The notes beneath the pieces were generated by a model that saw nothing but the letters and a program-made list of their open reading frames with translations, did no database searches and was not told where the DNA came from. DNA of 22,965 bases from the NCBI GenBank assembly GCA_012521035.1, contig JAAYND010000299.1:1-22965 (forward strand), in the 5' to 3' direction. Source of the stretch: Methanomicrobiales archaeon. GTDB taxonomy: Archaea; Halobacteriota; Methanomicrobia; Methanomicrobiales; Methanoculleaceae. Position numbers and translations under genes: made by a program. Positions 7,170 to 14,380 of this stretch are shown here, piece after piece (positions within the stretch are counted from its first letter, which is position 1; each line of letters starts with the position of its first letter).

Positions 7170-7910
7170 TTACTCCTCCGAATTAAAGATCTCTTCCAAT
7201 TTTTCTGTAATACAACCTTTGAAGAGGGCTTTTACTGTTTTGTGCGCCTCCTCCACCCATGTCATTACATCTTCTGGTTTTACTGCATTCCTCTTCGCGA
7301 GGAAGTAGTCGGTTGTGAGCAGGTATGCTGAATTGCTCTCCTTCTCCGGCATTGCCCGCGTCATACTCAGCCGGCAGATGTCCTGTTTTCCATTGTACGA
7401 GAAGTCACAACCGGCCATGAAGTTCATGATGTCTCCGGAAAGCCCCTCTCCACAATGGGGATAGAAGGTGAAGTAGTCTGCGAGCCTGATATCATTTCCG
7501 GGGATCTCGATTTTGTCAACGTAAAGGAGGCCGATACGGTCGAATCCAGCGACACTGGTGAGGGAAGTTACTGTATCATAAGCAAGATTGATCGTCGTTT
7601 TGAAGTCTTCCCATGAGTGGTAGGGTTTAAGGCGGTGAATGGAGAGCCTCCGCGGGCCGATCTGAACGAGCACCTTGCGGTCCCCTGCTAGGAAGACTGG
7701 CATCTCGATCGTTTCCAGCCTGTGTTCCGCGACCCCCTCACTACTTGCCTTAATCTGGATTGCCTGCTCTTTCCTTGATTCCCGGATAGGGAACCATTCT
7801 TTTATGACGTCGTAGAAGCGTTCAGGGAGGTTCTGCTCCCACGGTGTATCTGCAGAAAAACGGAACTCACAGACTGCTTCGACGATAGGTGGGTTCCGGT
7901 ATCTGCTCAT
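7170..7910 (-). CDS. TIGR04255-family protein of unknown function, first gene of the operon
   Basis: The 246-residue product begins MSRYRNPPIVEAVCEFRF, matching the N-terminal (N)PPxVEAxCEFRF signature of TIGR04255 proteins, which are scattered through bacteria and archaea with no known function. The body shows the family's usual long alternation of strands and helices (VLVQIGPRRLSIHRLKPYHS, RIGLLYVDKIEIPG), and the length is close to the family norm. It has no membrane segment. The gene leads a minus-strand operon with a 188-residue unknown and a HEPN protein. An inverted repeat overlapping a TATA box lies about 65-95 bases upstream. The operon sits between hsdS and hsdR of the restriction island, so a defence or toxin-antitoxin role is a reasonable inference. 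Confidence 0.75.
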   Translation of the reverse strand: MSRYRNPPIVEAVCEFRFSADTPWEQNLPERFYDVIKEWFPIRESRKEQAIQIKASSEGVAEHRLETIEMPVFLAGDRKVLVQIGPRRLSIHRLKPYHSWEDFKTTINLAYDTVTSLTSVAGFDRIGLLYVDKIEIPGNDIRLADYFTFYPHCGEGLSGDIMNFMAGCDFSYNGKQDICRLSMTRAMPEKESNSAYLLTTDYFLAKRNAVKPEDVMTWVEEAHKTVKALFKGCITEKLEEIFNSEE

Positions 7911-7972
7911 GACAATTCACGCTTCCAGATACAATAGATCAGGAGACTTAATAGACTATTCTGTATTGACCT

Positions 7973-8003
7973 GGTATCTTATGGCATAACTTATAAAGAT
8001 ACC
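7973..8003 (-). promoter_or_regulatory. Probable promoter/operator of the TIGR04255-HEPN operon
   Basis: GGTATCTT (7973-7980) and AAGATACC (7996-8003) are perfect 8-bp inverted arms with a 15-bp spacer. On the minus strand CTTTATAA overlaps one arm and would serve as TATA box. Initiation about 25 bases on would leave a leader of some 50-55 bases before the first gene. A protein bound to this dyad would block TBP, which suggests autoregulation as in toxin-antitoxin operons. It also lies downstream of the small SMP gene. Confidence 0.55.
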
Positions 8004-8080
8004 GATTATCCGTAGCGTAATCACGCTGGAGACAGAGGAGGGGCAGGAAAAGAGGTAAATTCGGCTGCAAAGAGAAGAAT

Positions 8081-8203
8081 TTAGTTCTTCCCCTTTGATG
8101 CAGCAGACTGGGCACGGGACTTGAATCCCTGGTTGGTTCCGCTCCGGTCCGAATGGGACTGGATGCGTGCGGCGGCTTTACCGGTCATCTGGCTCTTCGA
8201 CAT
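8081..8203 (-). CDS. Small SMP-like (seed maturation protein-type) protein, 40 residues
   Basis: This short gene encodes a polar, Ser/Ala/Lys-rich 40-residue product starting MSKSQMTGKAAARIQSHSDR and ending with SRAQSAASKGKN. The pattern MTxxAAxRIQS...FxxRAQSAA matches small proteins annotated with the SMP (seed maturation protein) domain in archaea and bacteria. Their function is unknown; a stress or desiccation role is only suggested by the plant name. A textbook ribosome binding site, GGAGGTGA, ends three bases before the ATG and strongly supports expression. A GAAGAA/TTCTTC inverted repeat overlaps the stop codon (8074-8090) and may help termination. The upstream sequence contains TCGACGCGTCGA and other TCGA-rich palindromes, lying between this gene and the divergent 559-codon gene. 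Confidence 0.78.
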   Translation of the reverse strand: MSKSQMTGKAAARIQSHSDRSGTNQGFKSRAQSAASKGKN

Positions 8204-8399
8204 AACTCACCTCCGTCGGGTTCTATACAAAAGGTCGACCAATACGACCATAAACCCCAAAGAAAGCGTCGATTGGTGCTTTCCAGGAGTCGACGCGTCG
8301 AGTCACCGTAGGATGAGTCGACCCGTTAGAATGCTCTTTCGGCACATTCATGAGAGGTAACATCCGATCTCAAAGTACGTAGCGCGAGATGGGTGTGTA

Positions 8400-10079
8400 A
8401 TGGAACTGGATCAGAAGACACGACAGAAATGGGAGGTTCTCTGGTATTTTGTCCAGAACACCGGGAGCGTCCTGGATAGCATTGACAACGTCAAATGTGG
8501 TGTCGTTCTGGAGCGAGAAACCGGAGAGAAGCGATTTTATTCGTATCCATCCCGGATTCATGCCGATTTCGAGAACCCACGTTTTTCATACGGGAGAAAA
8601 TCGATCACAAAAGATTGGGCTCGTGTGATCTGCGAGAACCTCTCCGAGCTTGGTATCCTCGATCATGACGATATCCGGGCACCCCGGCAGCGCTCACCCA
8701 CGCCTCATTACTACCTGAAACCCGGCGTTGAACCGTTTCTGAAGGTGATGAAGTTCCTCCTGGACCCACCTGAGTTGGTGATGATGCGGTTCAACCTCTC
8801 GAACGGTTATGTCCAGCATCATCTCAATGCAGAGCTCGTCCGGCACGTGCTCGCGGCCAGGGGTACAGAGATGCGGCGGAGCATCCCGATCTGGGAATGG
8901 GACGCTGCAGAGGCGCCGAAGGTCTTCGAGCAGTATTATCAGCGCATGAGTGTTGGGGGAATACCAGCACCCTGCTCATTCGAGGAGTACGTCCGGGAGA
9001 TGTGGCTCTCTCACGAACGGGGCAAGCAACCCTCCCTCATCCGGTTCCCGCCCACGATCCCGCTCCGTCTCCCGGTTATTCCAGAACACCTCTCCGAGGA
9101 CGAGAGGGTGAAAGCGGTCGTAGGTCTAAACAGTGACCGTTTAAAGGATTATTCCTGGTTACTATCGCACCGGAGCGGGATTGACGGACACTATGCCCGC
9201 TACGAGCATGAAAAATGGGTCATCCCGATTCTCGCCCTCATCCGGGCATCGCCGGAGGCTCTCAAGGGGTTTCTCTTCGGCGACTGGAAACCCTACGGCC
9301 TTGAGCCAAGCGAAAGTTACTGTTTTACCGCTGACGGCACCGGGTGCATGCAGTATCCCCTTTTCCAGCTGCTTTTTACCGCAATCCGGGATATCGCGAT
9401 GATACGGGATGTCGACTCCGACCGCCTTGTGGAATTTGTCCGGTTCCGACCGGATTTTCGCCAGCACCCATATCGGATGCGAGAGGGCCACTCGGCACTG
9501 ATGGAGATCGATCTGACGAATCGGATGATTGTCTCCTACGATGGGTCGTTCGATACCGATCATACGTTCTACGGTGAGGATCTTATCATGCCCGATGAAG
9601 AGACGAACTTCTCGTTCCAATCGCTGGTGGAGATCCGGTGCTTCCATTCCGGTGGCGACTTCTTCGCCCCGGATGACATCCCGGTGCTCGACGGACTTCT
9701 CCGGACACTACGGGACGGGAGGACGCTTGCAGCCCGAAGCATCTTCTCAAGGCTCTCTCACCCGGTTCAGAACATGCTCTGGGTGTATACGGATGAAGGG
9801 CTGGAGAAGGAGTCCTGGTTTGCCGGTGTCGTGTTGCAGGACCTCAATCGTCTTCTGATACGGCCTGATCTCTATTCTCCAGCGATTTCTCCGGAGTTGA
9901 CGCTGACCCGGGAAGGAAAGCATGTCGTGGAGCATAGGGAGAATATCGGGGATATCAATTATCAGGTATCCATCTTTGGGTTGACCGCCTTCAATCGGGA
10001 ACTGCTAGAGAGGGTGTTCCCGGGCGATGTTCCGGAAAGAAAAAGGGAGGAATGGAATAATACACGATATTTTGAGTGA
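8400..10079 (+). CDS. Unrecognised 559-residue protein with N-terminal winged-helix-like region
   Basis: This is the only large plus-strand gene in the restriction island. I do not recognise its family. The first 120 or so residues (MELDQKTRQKWEVLWYFVQN, later KDWARVICENLSELGILDHD, then HYYLKPGVEPFLKVMKFLL) read as a winged-helix or MarR-like DNA-binding unit. The remaining 430 residues are mixed alpha/beta and rich in aromatic residues and Arg/Asp/Glu. I see no Walker motif, nuclease signature or membrane segment. Codon use follows the GC-rich background rather than the AT-rich cargo next to it. No good ribosome binding site precedes the ATG, and the start could also be internal. The location between hsdS and hsdR suggests a defence accessory or regulator, without direct evidence. 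Confidence 0.75.
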   Translation: MELDQKTRQKWEVLWYFVQNTGSVLDSIDNVKCGVVLERETGEKRFYSYPSRIHADFENPRFSYGRKSITKDWARVICENLSELGILDHDDIRAPRQRSPTPHYYLKPGVEPFLKVMKFLLDPPELVMMRFNLSNGYVQHHLNAELVRHVLAARGTEMRRSIPIWEWDAAEAPKVFEQYYQRMSVGGIPAPCSFEEYVREMWLSHERGKQPSLIRFPPTIPLRLPVIPEHLSEDERVKAVVGLNSDRLKDYSWLLSHRSGIDGHYARYEHEKWVIPILALIRASPEALKGFLFGDWKPYGLEPSESYCFTADGTGCMQYPLFQLLFTAIRDIAMIRDVDSDRLVEFVRFRPDFRQHPYRMREGHSALMEIDLTNRMIVSYDGSFDTDHTFYGEDLIMPDEETNFSFQSLVEIRCFHSGGDFFAPDDIPVLDGLLRTLRDGRTLAARSIFSRLSHPVQNMLWVYTDEGLEKESWFAGVVLQDLNRLLIRPDLYSPAISPELTLTREGKHVVEHRENIGDINYQVSIFGLTAFNRELLERVFPGDVPERKREEWNNTRYFE

Positions 10080-10228
10080 CAGTGATTATCGCAGTTTTAT
10101 CCGATGCTCTCAATATGCACTCTGCGTTCAATGAATACTTTCTCTTTAAATCATTAGATAACGGCTAACTCTTAGCAGTAAGATCATTACATAAGTTCCT
10201 TGAAAATAATTTACGCGACATAGTATAC

Positions 10229-10717
10229 TCAAAGATCAAGCCTATCGATATCTGTTATGATGTGTCTTAACATATCCTTCTCTGTGAGTTTTGTCTTATC
10301 ATTACCCAAACTCTTTCGGATCTCTAACAATAATTTACCCCATAATTTCATCAGTTCACTCACATTTTGTTGACTCGCTCGGTTACCTGAACTGTGATGA
10401 TACATATGGTGCATCAAATTTCCGTATGCTCGAATGACTTCATCTGAGCCAAGTAATGTGAGTTCAAATGAGATTTTTCTATACTCTAGTGATTTTACGT
10501 GTTCTATAATTTTCTCAGGTTCCTTTGGAGTTGTAAAAATTTGGATAAATGGCATCAACAATTCAGCATACACTTCCCTGCGTTCTTCTCGCAACTTTTC
10601 CTCAATAGAGCGTAATTTTTGTATTCTGTTCTGGATCAATAAGCCAACAAGAGAACCAGAGCCTAATATCGCTAATGATAGGGCTAAAATAATTTCCCAG
10701 ATTTCCAACAAGATCAC
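10229..10717 (-). CDS. AT-rich, N-terminally membrane-anchored coiled-coil protein
   Basis: The 162-residue product starts at GTG with an N-terminal hydrophobic helix (about residues 4-28, LEIWEIILALSLAILGSGSL). A charged, probably coiled-coil stretch follows (NRIQKLRSIEEKLREERREV), then a helical soluble part. This layout, one anchor plus an EEKLREERREVYAELLxPF-type segment, is common among uncharacterised proteins near defence and restriction genes, but no function is known. The DNA is much richer in A/T than the neighbouring hsd genes, a sign of separate acquisition. The gene follows the HEPN gene on the same strand after about 110 bases and may be co-transcribed with it. The GTG start is the one that keeps the membrane helix; a later Met before PFIQIF would remove it. 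Confidence 0.66.
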   Translation of the reverse strand: MILLEIWEIILALSLAILGSGSLVGLLIQNRIQKLRSIEEKLREERREVYAELLMPFIQIFTTPKEPEKIIEHVKSLEYRKISFELTLLGSDEVIRAYGNLMHHMYHHSSGNRASQQNVSELMKLWGKLLLEIRKSLGNDKTKLTEKDMLRHIITDIDRLDL

Positions 10718-10825
10718 TCTCAGATTTAAATGTAGGTGTTACTTGTTTTCAATATTTCCAATCTTGTATGGCTCTGTTCTACTTTGTAAACAAAAATGGC
10801 CTACTAGAACTATAACTATCTGGTT

Positions 10826-11656
10826 TCATCCCACCTCGTTCTCAAAGAATTTCCTTAAATCATAGATCTTCTCGCAGCAGGGGATGAATAACTGCAAGTT
10901 GACGTAGCACTGTTCCCGCGAGAGAACGTTGCCACTTGGGTGGCCGGACTCGTTGCGGTAGTTCCTGACGAGGGCGACGATCGCATCGAGGTTTGTTTCG
11001 AGGTCTTCGGTGATCTCTTTAGGCAGGTCCTTTTTCATCCGGTCCAGCCCATTTCTGAAATGTTTGAACTTTCTCAGGAGGAACTGCTCTTGAAATACTT
11101 TGGAGAACAGCTCACGGTGTCCATCATTTTGCTTGATGTCTTCGTAGAGCAGATTGAGTGAGTGTTCGAGGGCTACTCCGAGCATCACCGATGAGGACAA
11201 ACGACACCCAACCATGAACGCCTGCATTGCTTCCTTGAGATAGAATATGGTCAGGTCATCGATATCAGGAATGGTTTCCCGGATCTGCTTTTCGTAGCTT
11301 GAGAGATCGTGGAAGAAGTAGACATCTTCGTTTTCAAGGATTTTCTTTCCAAAACTAGACAGTCTGAAGTAAGGATATGCGTGATCTGCATTACCCCTTG
11401 TTCCGAGGGTAATCACATTCTGTCTGAACAGATCCCAAAAAACTTCCTGCAGCAAGGCTTCATCGTTTTTAGAAAGATTTTCTCTATGCATTGCATCTGG
11501 TGGCAGCCGATCTCTCTTCCGTAGTGCCTCTTTGACATCTTTAGATAAGGTAGCAAATGTTTGCGAACGTGAGGAGAATTTTTCTCTCCCAAGTTTTTCC
11601 CTCCCAGCAAGGATGTCAATTGCTGTCTTTCTAATCTCTTCATATGAATGATCCAT
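10826..11656 (-). CDS. HEPN-domain putative ribonuclease co-transcribed with type I R-M genes
   Basis: The 276-residue product has an N-terminal half that looks winged-helix-like (FWDLFRQNVITLG, FRLSSFGKKILEN). The C-terminal helical half is HEPN-like: EAMQAFMVGCRLSSSVMLGV near 140-160 and LVRNYRNESGHPSG near 230-243. RNESGH fits the R-x4-H active-site motif of HEPN ribonucleases. Its ATG shares one base with the hsdS stop codon (TGATG), so it is translationally coupled to the restriction-modification operon. By analogy with prrC, whose HEPN anticodon nuclease lies between hsdS and hsdR and is held inactive by the type I enzyme, it could kill or stall a cell whose restriction is inhibited. 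Unlike PrrC it has no ABC ATPase domain. The DNA is moderately AT-rich. The HEPN call is fairly secure; the role is inference. Confidence 0.8.
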   Translation of the reverse strand: MDHSYEEIRKTAIDILAGREKLGREKFSSRSQTFATLSKDVKEALRKRDRLPPDAMHRENLSKNDEALLQEVFWDLFRQNVITLGTRGNADHAYPYFRLSSFGKKILENEDVYFFHDLSSYEKQIRETIPDIDDLTIFYLKEAMQAFMVGCRLSSSVMLGVALEHSLNLLYEDIKQNDGHRELFSKVFQEQFLLRKFKHFRNGLDRMKKDLPKEITEDLETNLDAIVALVRNYRNESGHPSGNVLSREQCYVNLQLFIPCCEKIYDLRKFFENEVG

Positions 11657-12912
11657 CAGGCATCATCCCCTGCCGACGGCGAGAGCAACTGGTTGATCAA
11701 CCGCATCTTCAGTGCCTTCGAGGCCTCGACGCTCGCCCGGGCGGCGGCGATGGCGTCGTCGATGGAGGAGAGGATGGCGGCGATCTGGCGCTGTTCGGGG
11801 AGAGGGGGGAGTGGGACTATCAGGCGCTCAAGATCATTCTGATTTATTGTGGCTTGTCCAATTGCTGATTTTGTCCTCATCATTATCTGAATAAAATACC
11901 GGTCAGTTTGGGTGAAATAACCAATAAACGGAGGGTGCACTTTGTTTATTTTTAGCCGTATCCGTATATTTTTGCTCTCATACGTTATTGGCCCGAGCCC
12001 ATGAGGAACGATCCCTGCTTTTCCTATGAGATCAACACTATTCACACGGTTAATTAATATATCACCACATTTCAAACCATAATCTTCTAATTCCTGCTCA
12101 GTAACATCCAGGAGTGGGGCACCTTCTAAATTTATCTTGCCATTCTGAATATTATACATCCTTGCTGAAGGATATCCCCTCCCATAAAATTCATCTTGCT
12201 TATAAATGCCATTCTTAATGGATTGAGATATTCCGTTTAAAGTGTTAATCTCCCACTCTACTGGTACTAAGCCAACCTTCTCTACCTTCTGAAATTCCTC
12301 ATGCCCGATCCCCTTACTGAACAAATCCCGCAGCATCAACTGCTTATAGTGCTCCACCTCAGCAACGAACCCCTCGTTCTTCACGATCACGTCCTCCGCC
12401 GCCCACAGGATCTCCGCGATGCGGCGCTGCTCGTCGATGGGGGGAAGGGGGAACTCCTGCCGGGCAAGGTCTTTCCAGTTGATCGTCGGGGAGAGGCCGC
12501 CCACCGAGATCTGGACTGCCCGATTCATGAACCGGTCCGACTGGAGGAAGAAGGGGAAGATCCCTTTGATAATAACGTCCTCTTTTGGCTGGAGCACCAT
12601 CGCGTGAGCGGAGCAGATGCAGTCAAAGTCAGCGATGGCAACCTTCCGCTGGTAGGCCCGTCGCTTCCCAAAGATGATGTCACCCTTTCTGACCACGATC
12701 TTCTCGCCGGTGACATCCTCCGGAACGCCCCAGCGCCGGATCTGCAAAGACTCCGGATCGAGATGTTCCAACCTCACGTAGCGGTCGAGATCGGTATCGG
12801 CGGGGTTCACCTTTGTTTTGACCTGTCGGGCCACCTCCCCGAACGTAACCATCCTCCACCCCTCCGGGAGAGTCACAGAACCGGACGCAGAAGATGCCGA
12901 ATCACTCGTCAT
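11656..12912 (-). CDS. hsdS: Type I restriction-modification specificity subunit S
   Basis: The 418-residue product has the usual two target-recognition domains (TRDs) separated by helical spacers. TRD1 runs from about residue 15 (LPEGWRMVTFGEVA) to the LPPIDEQRRIAEIL motif near 165-178. TRD2 runs from about 225 (GLVPVEWEINTLNG) to LPPLPEQRQIAAIL near 370. The repeated LPPxxEQRxIAxIL helices are the spacers that set the distance between the two half-sites of the bipartite recognition sequence. It overlaps the end of the second hsdM by 11 bases. The DNA of TRD2 (about 11840-12290) is strikingly AT-rich against the GC-rich TRD1 and spacers, as expected if TRD2 was exchanged by recombination. 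The protein is intact; its target sequence cannot be read from here. Confidence 0.95.
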   Translation of the reverse strand: MTSDSASSASGSVTLPEGWRMVTFGEVARQVKTKVNPADTDLDRYVRLEHLDPESLQIRRWGVPEDVTGEKIVVRKGDIIFGKRRAYQRKVAIADFDCICSAHAMVLQPKEDVIIKGIFPFFLQSDRFMNRAVQISVGGLSPTINWKDLARQEFPLPPIDEQRRIAEILWAAEDVIVKNEGFVAEVEHYKQLMLRDLFSKGIGHEEFQKVEKVGLVPVEWEINTLNGISQSIKNGIYKQDEFYGRGYPSARMYNIQNGKINLEGAPLLDVTEQELEDYGLKCGDILINRVNSVDLIGKAGIVPHGLGPITYESKNIRIRLKINKVHPPFIGYFTQTDRYFIQIMMRTKSAIGQATINQNDLERLIVPLPPLPEQRQIAAILSSIDDAIAAARASVEASKALKMRLINQLLSPSAGDDA

Positions 12913-14380
12913 ATCCCACCTTCCTCAGCACCGCCCGCAGGCTCTCCACTGCATCGTCCTTCTCCGTCGAGTACTCGACCCAGTCCTCGTAGACGCTCTC
13001 AAACGACTGCGTTCCTGCATCATCGTCATACCGGGTGATATACCGGGGGATGCTCAGGTTCGCGTCCTTCGCAAGAACCTCCTCGACCGGAACGTGCCGC
13101 GAGAACCCCTGGATATCCTCGTCTCTCCGGTATGCCGCGAGGATCTTCTCGATATGCTCCTCCTCAAGGAAACTCTGCGATTTATTGCGTGTCACCTCGT
13201 CAACGGCGTTGATGAAGAGTATCCGCCCCTGCCGCCCGGCCAGCTTCTTCGTCCGGCAGACGATCACGCAGGCCTCCATCGGCGAGTTGTAGAACAGCCC
13301 CGCCCCGAGCCCCAGCACGCACTCGATCAGGTCGGCCTCCACGATCCGCCGGCGCATATCCCGCTCCGCGTCCCGGAAGAGCACCCCGTGCGGGAAGAGG
13401 ATCGCGCACCGGCCGGTCACCGGGTCCATGCTCTTGATGATATGCTGGAAGAAGGCGTAGTCGGCACGGCCCTGCGGCGGAACGCCGTAGATGTTCCTCC
13501 CCCATCGGTCGCTTGCGAACGCCTCCCGGTTCCACCGCGATATCGAGTAGGGGGGATTGGCGAGTATGACGTCGAAGGTCTTCAACCGGTCCTGCCTGAC
13601 GAAGGCGGGGCCTGCAAGCGTGTCGCCCCGGACGATCTCGAAGTCCTCGATCCCGTGCAGGAAGAGGTTCATCCTGGCGATGGACGAGGTGATCAGGTTC
13701 ACTTCCTGCCCGTACAGGAGGAGCGACCGGTACTCCCGCCCCTGCTCCTTGAGTTGCAGCGCCGCGATGAGGAGCATCCCCGCGCTCCCGCACGTCGGAT
13801 CGTAGATCGACTCACCCTCCACGGGATCGAGTATCCGGGTCATCAGCCGGACGAGGGTGCGGTTGGTGTAGAACTCCGCTGCCGTATGCCCGGAGTCGTC
13901 GGCGAACTTCTTGATCAGGTACTCGTAGCCCTGGCCGAGTTCGTCCTGCGGGACCCGTGCAAGAGAAAGCACCTCCGACGAGAAGTGCTCCACCAGTTCG
14001 CGCAGGGTGGCGTCGGAGAGAACGTTCTTGTTCGTCCAGGACGTATCGCCGAAGATCCCCTCCAACTGATGCCGATTCGCCTCCTCGATCGCCCGCATCC
14101 CCTGCTGGATCGCGAGCCCCACATTCTCCGTCACCTCCCGCACATCGCTCCAGTGCGACCCCGCCGGAACCGCAAACCGGTGATCCTCGGGGAAGACCTC
14201 CCCGGCCTCAGCGACGGCGCGGGCGGTCTCCTCGTCGTAACAGTCGCAGATCCGCTTGAAGTAGAGCAGCGGAAAGATGTACTGCTTGTAGTCGCTCGCA
14301 TCGATATAGCCGCGGAGGAGCACCGCCGCTCCCCAGAGATACCGCTCCAGTTCCGCCTGGGTGATCGCATCAGGCGCCAT
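12902..14380 (-). CDS. hsdM: Type I DNA methyltransferase subunit M, second of two paralogues
   Basis: The 492-residue N6-adenine methyltransferase subunit has the helical N-terminal HsdM domain (AVLLRGYIDASDYKQYIFPL). The SAM-binding motif I is YDPTCGSAGML near residues 194-203, and the catalytic NPPY is near 274-277. It would modify the target chosen by HsdS and form the core complex for HsdR. It is related to but clearly different from the upstream hsdM: the block after motif I (SIARMNLFLHG, IVRGDTL, DRLKTFD) is shared, while flanking parts diverge. The ATG follows directly after the TGA of the first hsdM (TGAATG), and its own end overlaps hsdS by 11 bases. Both motifs are intact, so it is not a decayed copy. 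Two M genes with one S gene is unusual. Confidence 0.93.
   Translation of the reverse strand: MAPDAITQAELERYLWGAAVLLRGYIDASDYKQYIFPLLYFKRICDCYDEETARAVAEAGEVFPEDHRFAVPAGSHWSDVREVTENVGLAIQQGMRAIEEANRHQLEGIFGDTSWTNKNVLSDATLRELVEHFSSEVLSLARVPQDELGQGYEYLIKKFADDSGHTAAEFYTNRTLVRLMTRILDPVEGESIYDPTCGSAGMLLIAALQLKEQGREYRSLLLYGQEVNLITSSIARMNLFLHGIEDFEIVRGDTLAGPAFVRQDRLKTFDVILANPPYSISRWNREAFASDRWGRNIYGVPPQGRADYAFFQHIIKSMDPVTGRCAILFPHGVLFRDAERDMRRRIVEADLIECVLGLGAGLFYNSPMEACVIVCRTKKLAGRQGRILFINAVDEVTRNKSQSFLEEEHIEKILAAYRRDEDIQGFSRHVPVEEVLAKDANLSIPRYITRYDDDAGTQSFESVYEDWVEYSTEKDDAVESLRAVLRKVGYDE

Noticed and set aside
8109..8140. tRNA T-arm-like sequence (GGGACTTGAATCCC)
   Set aside because: No cloverleaf can be built around it, and it lies inside the small SMP gene.
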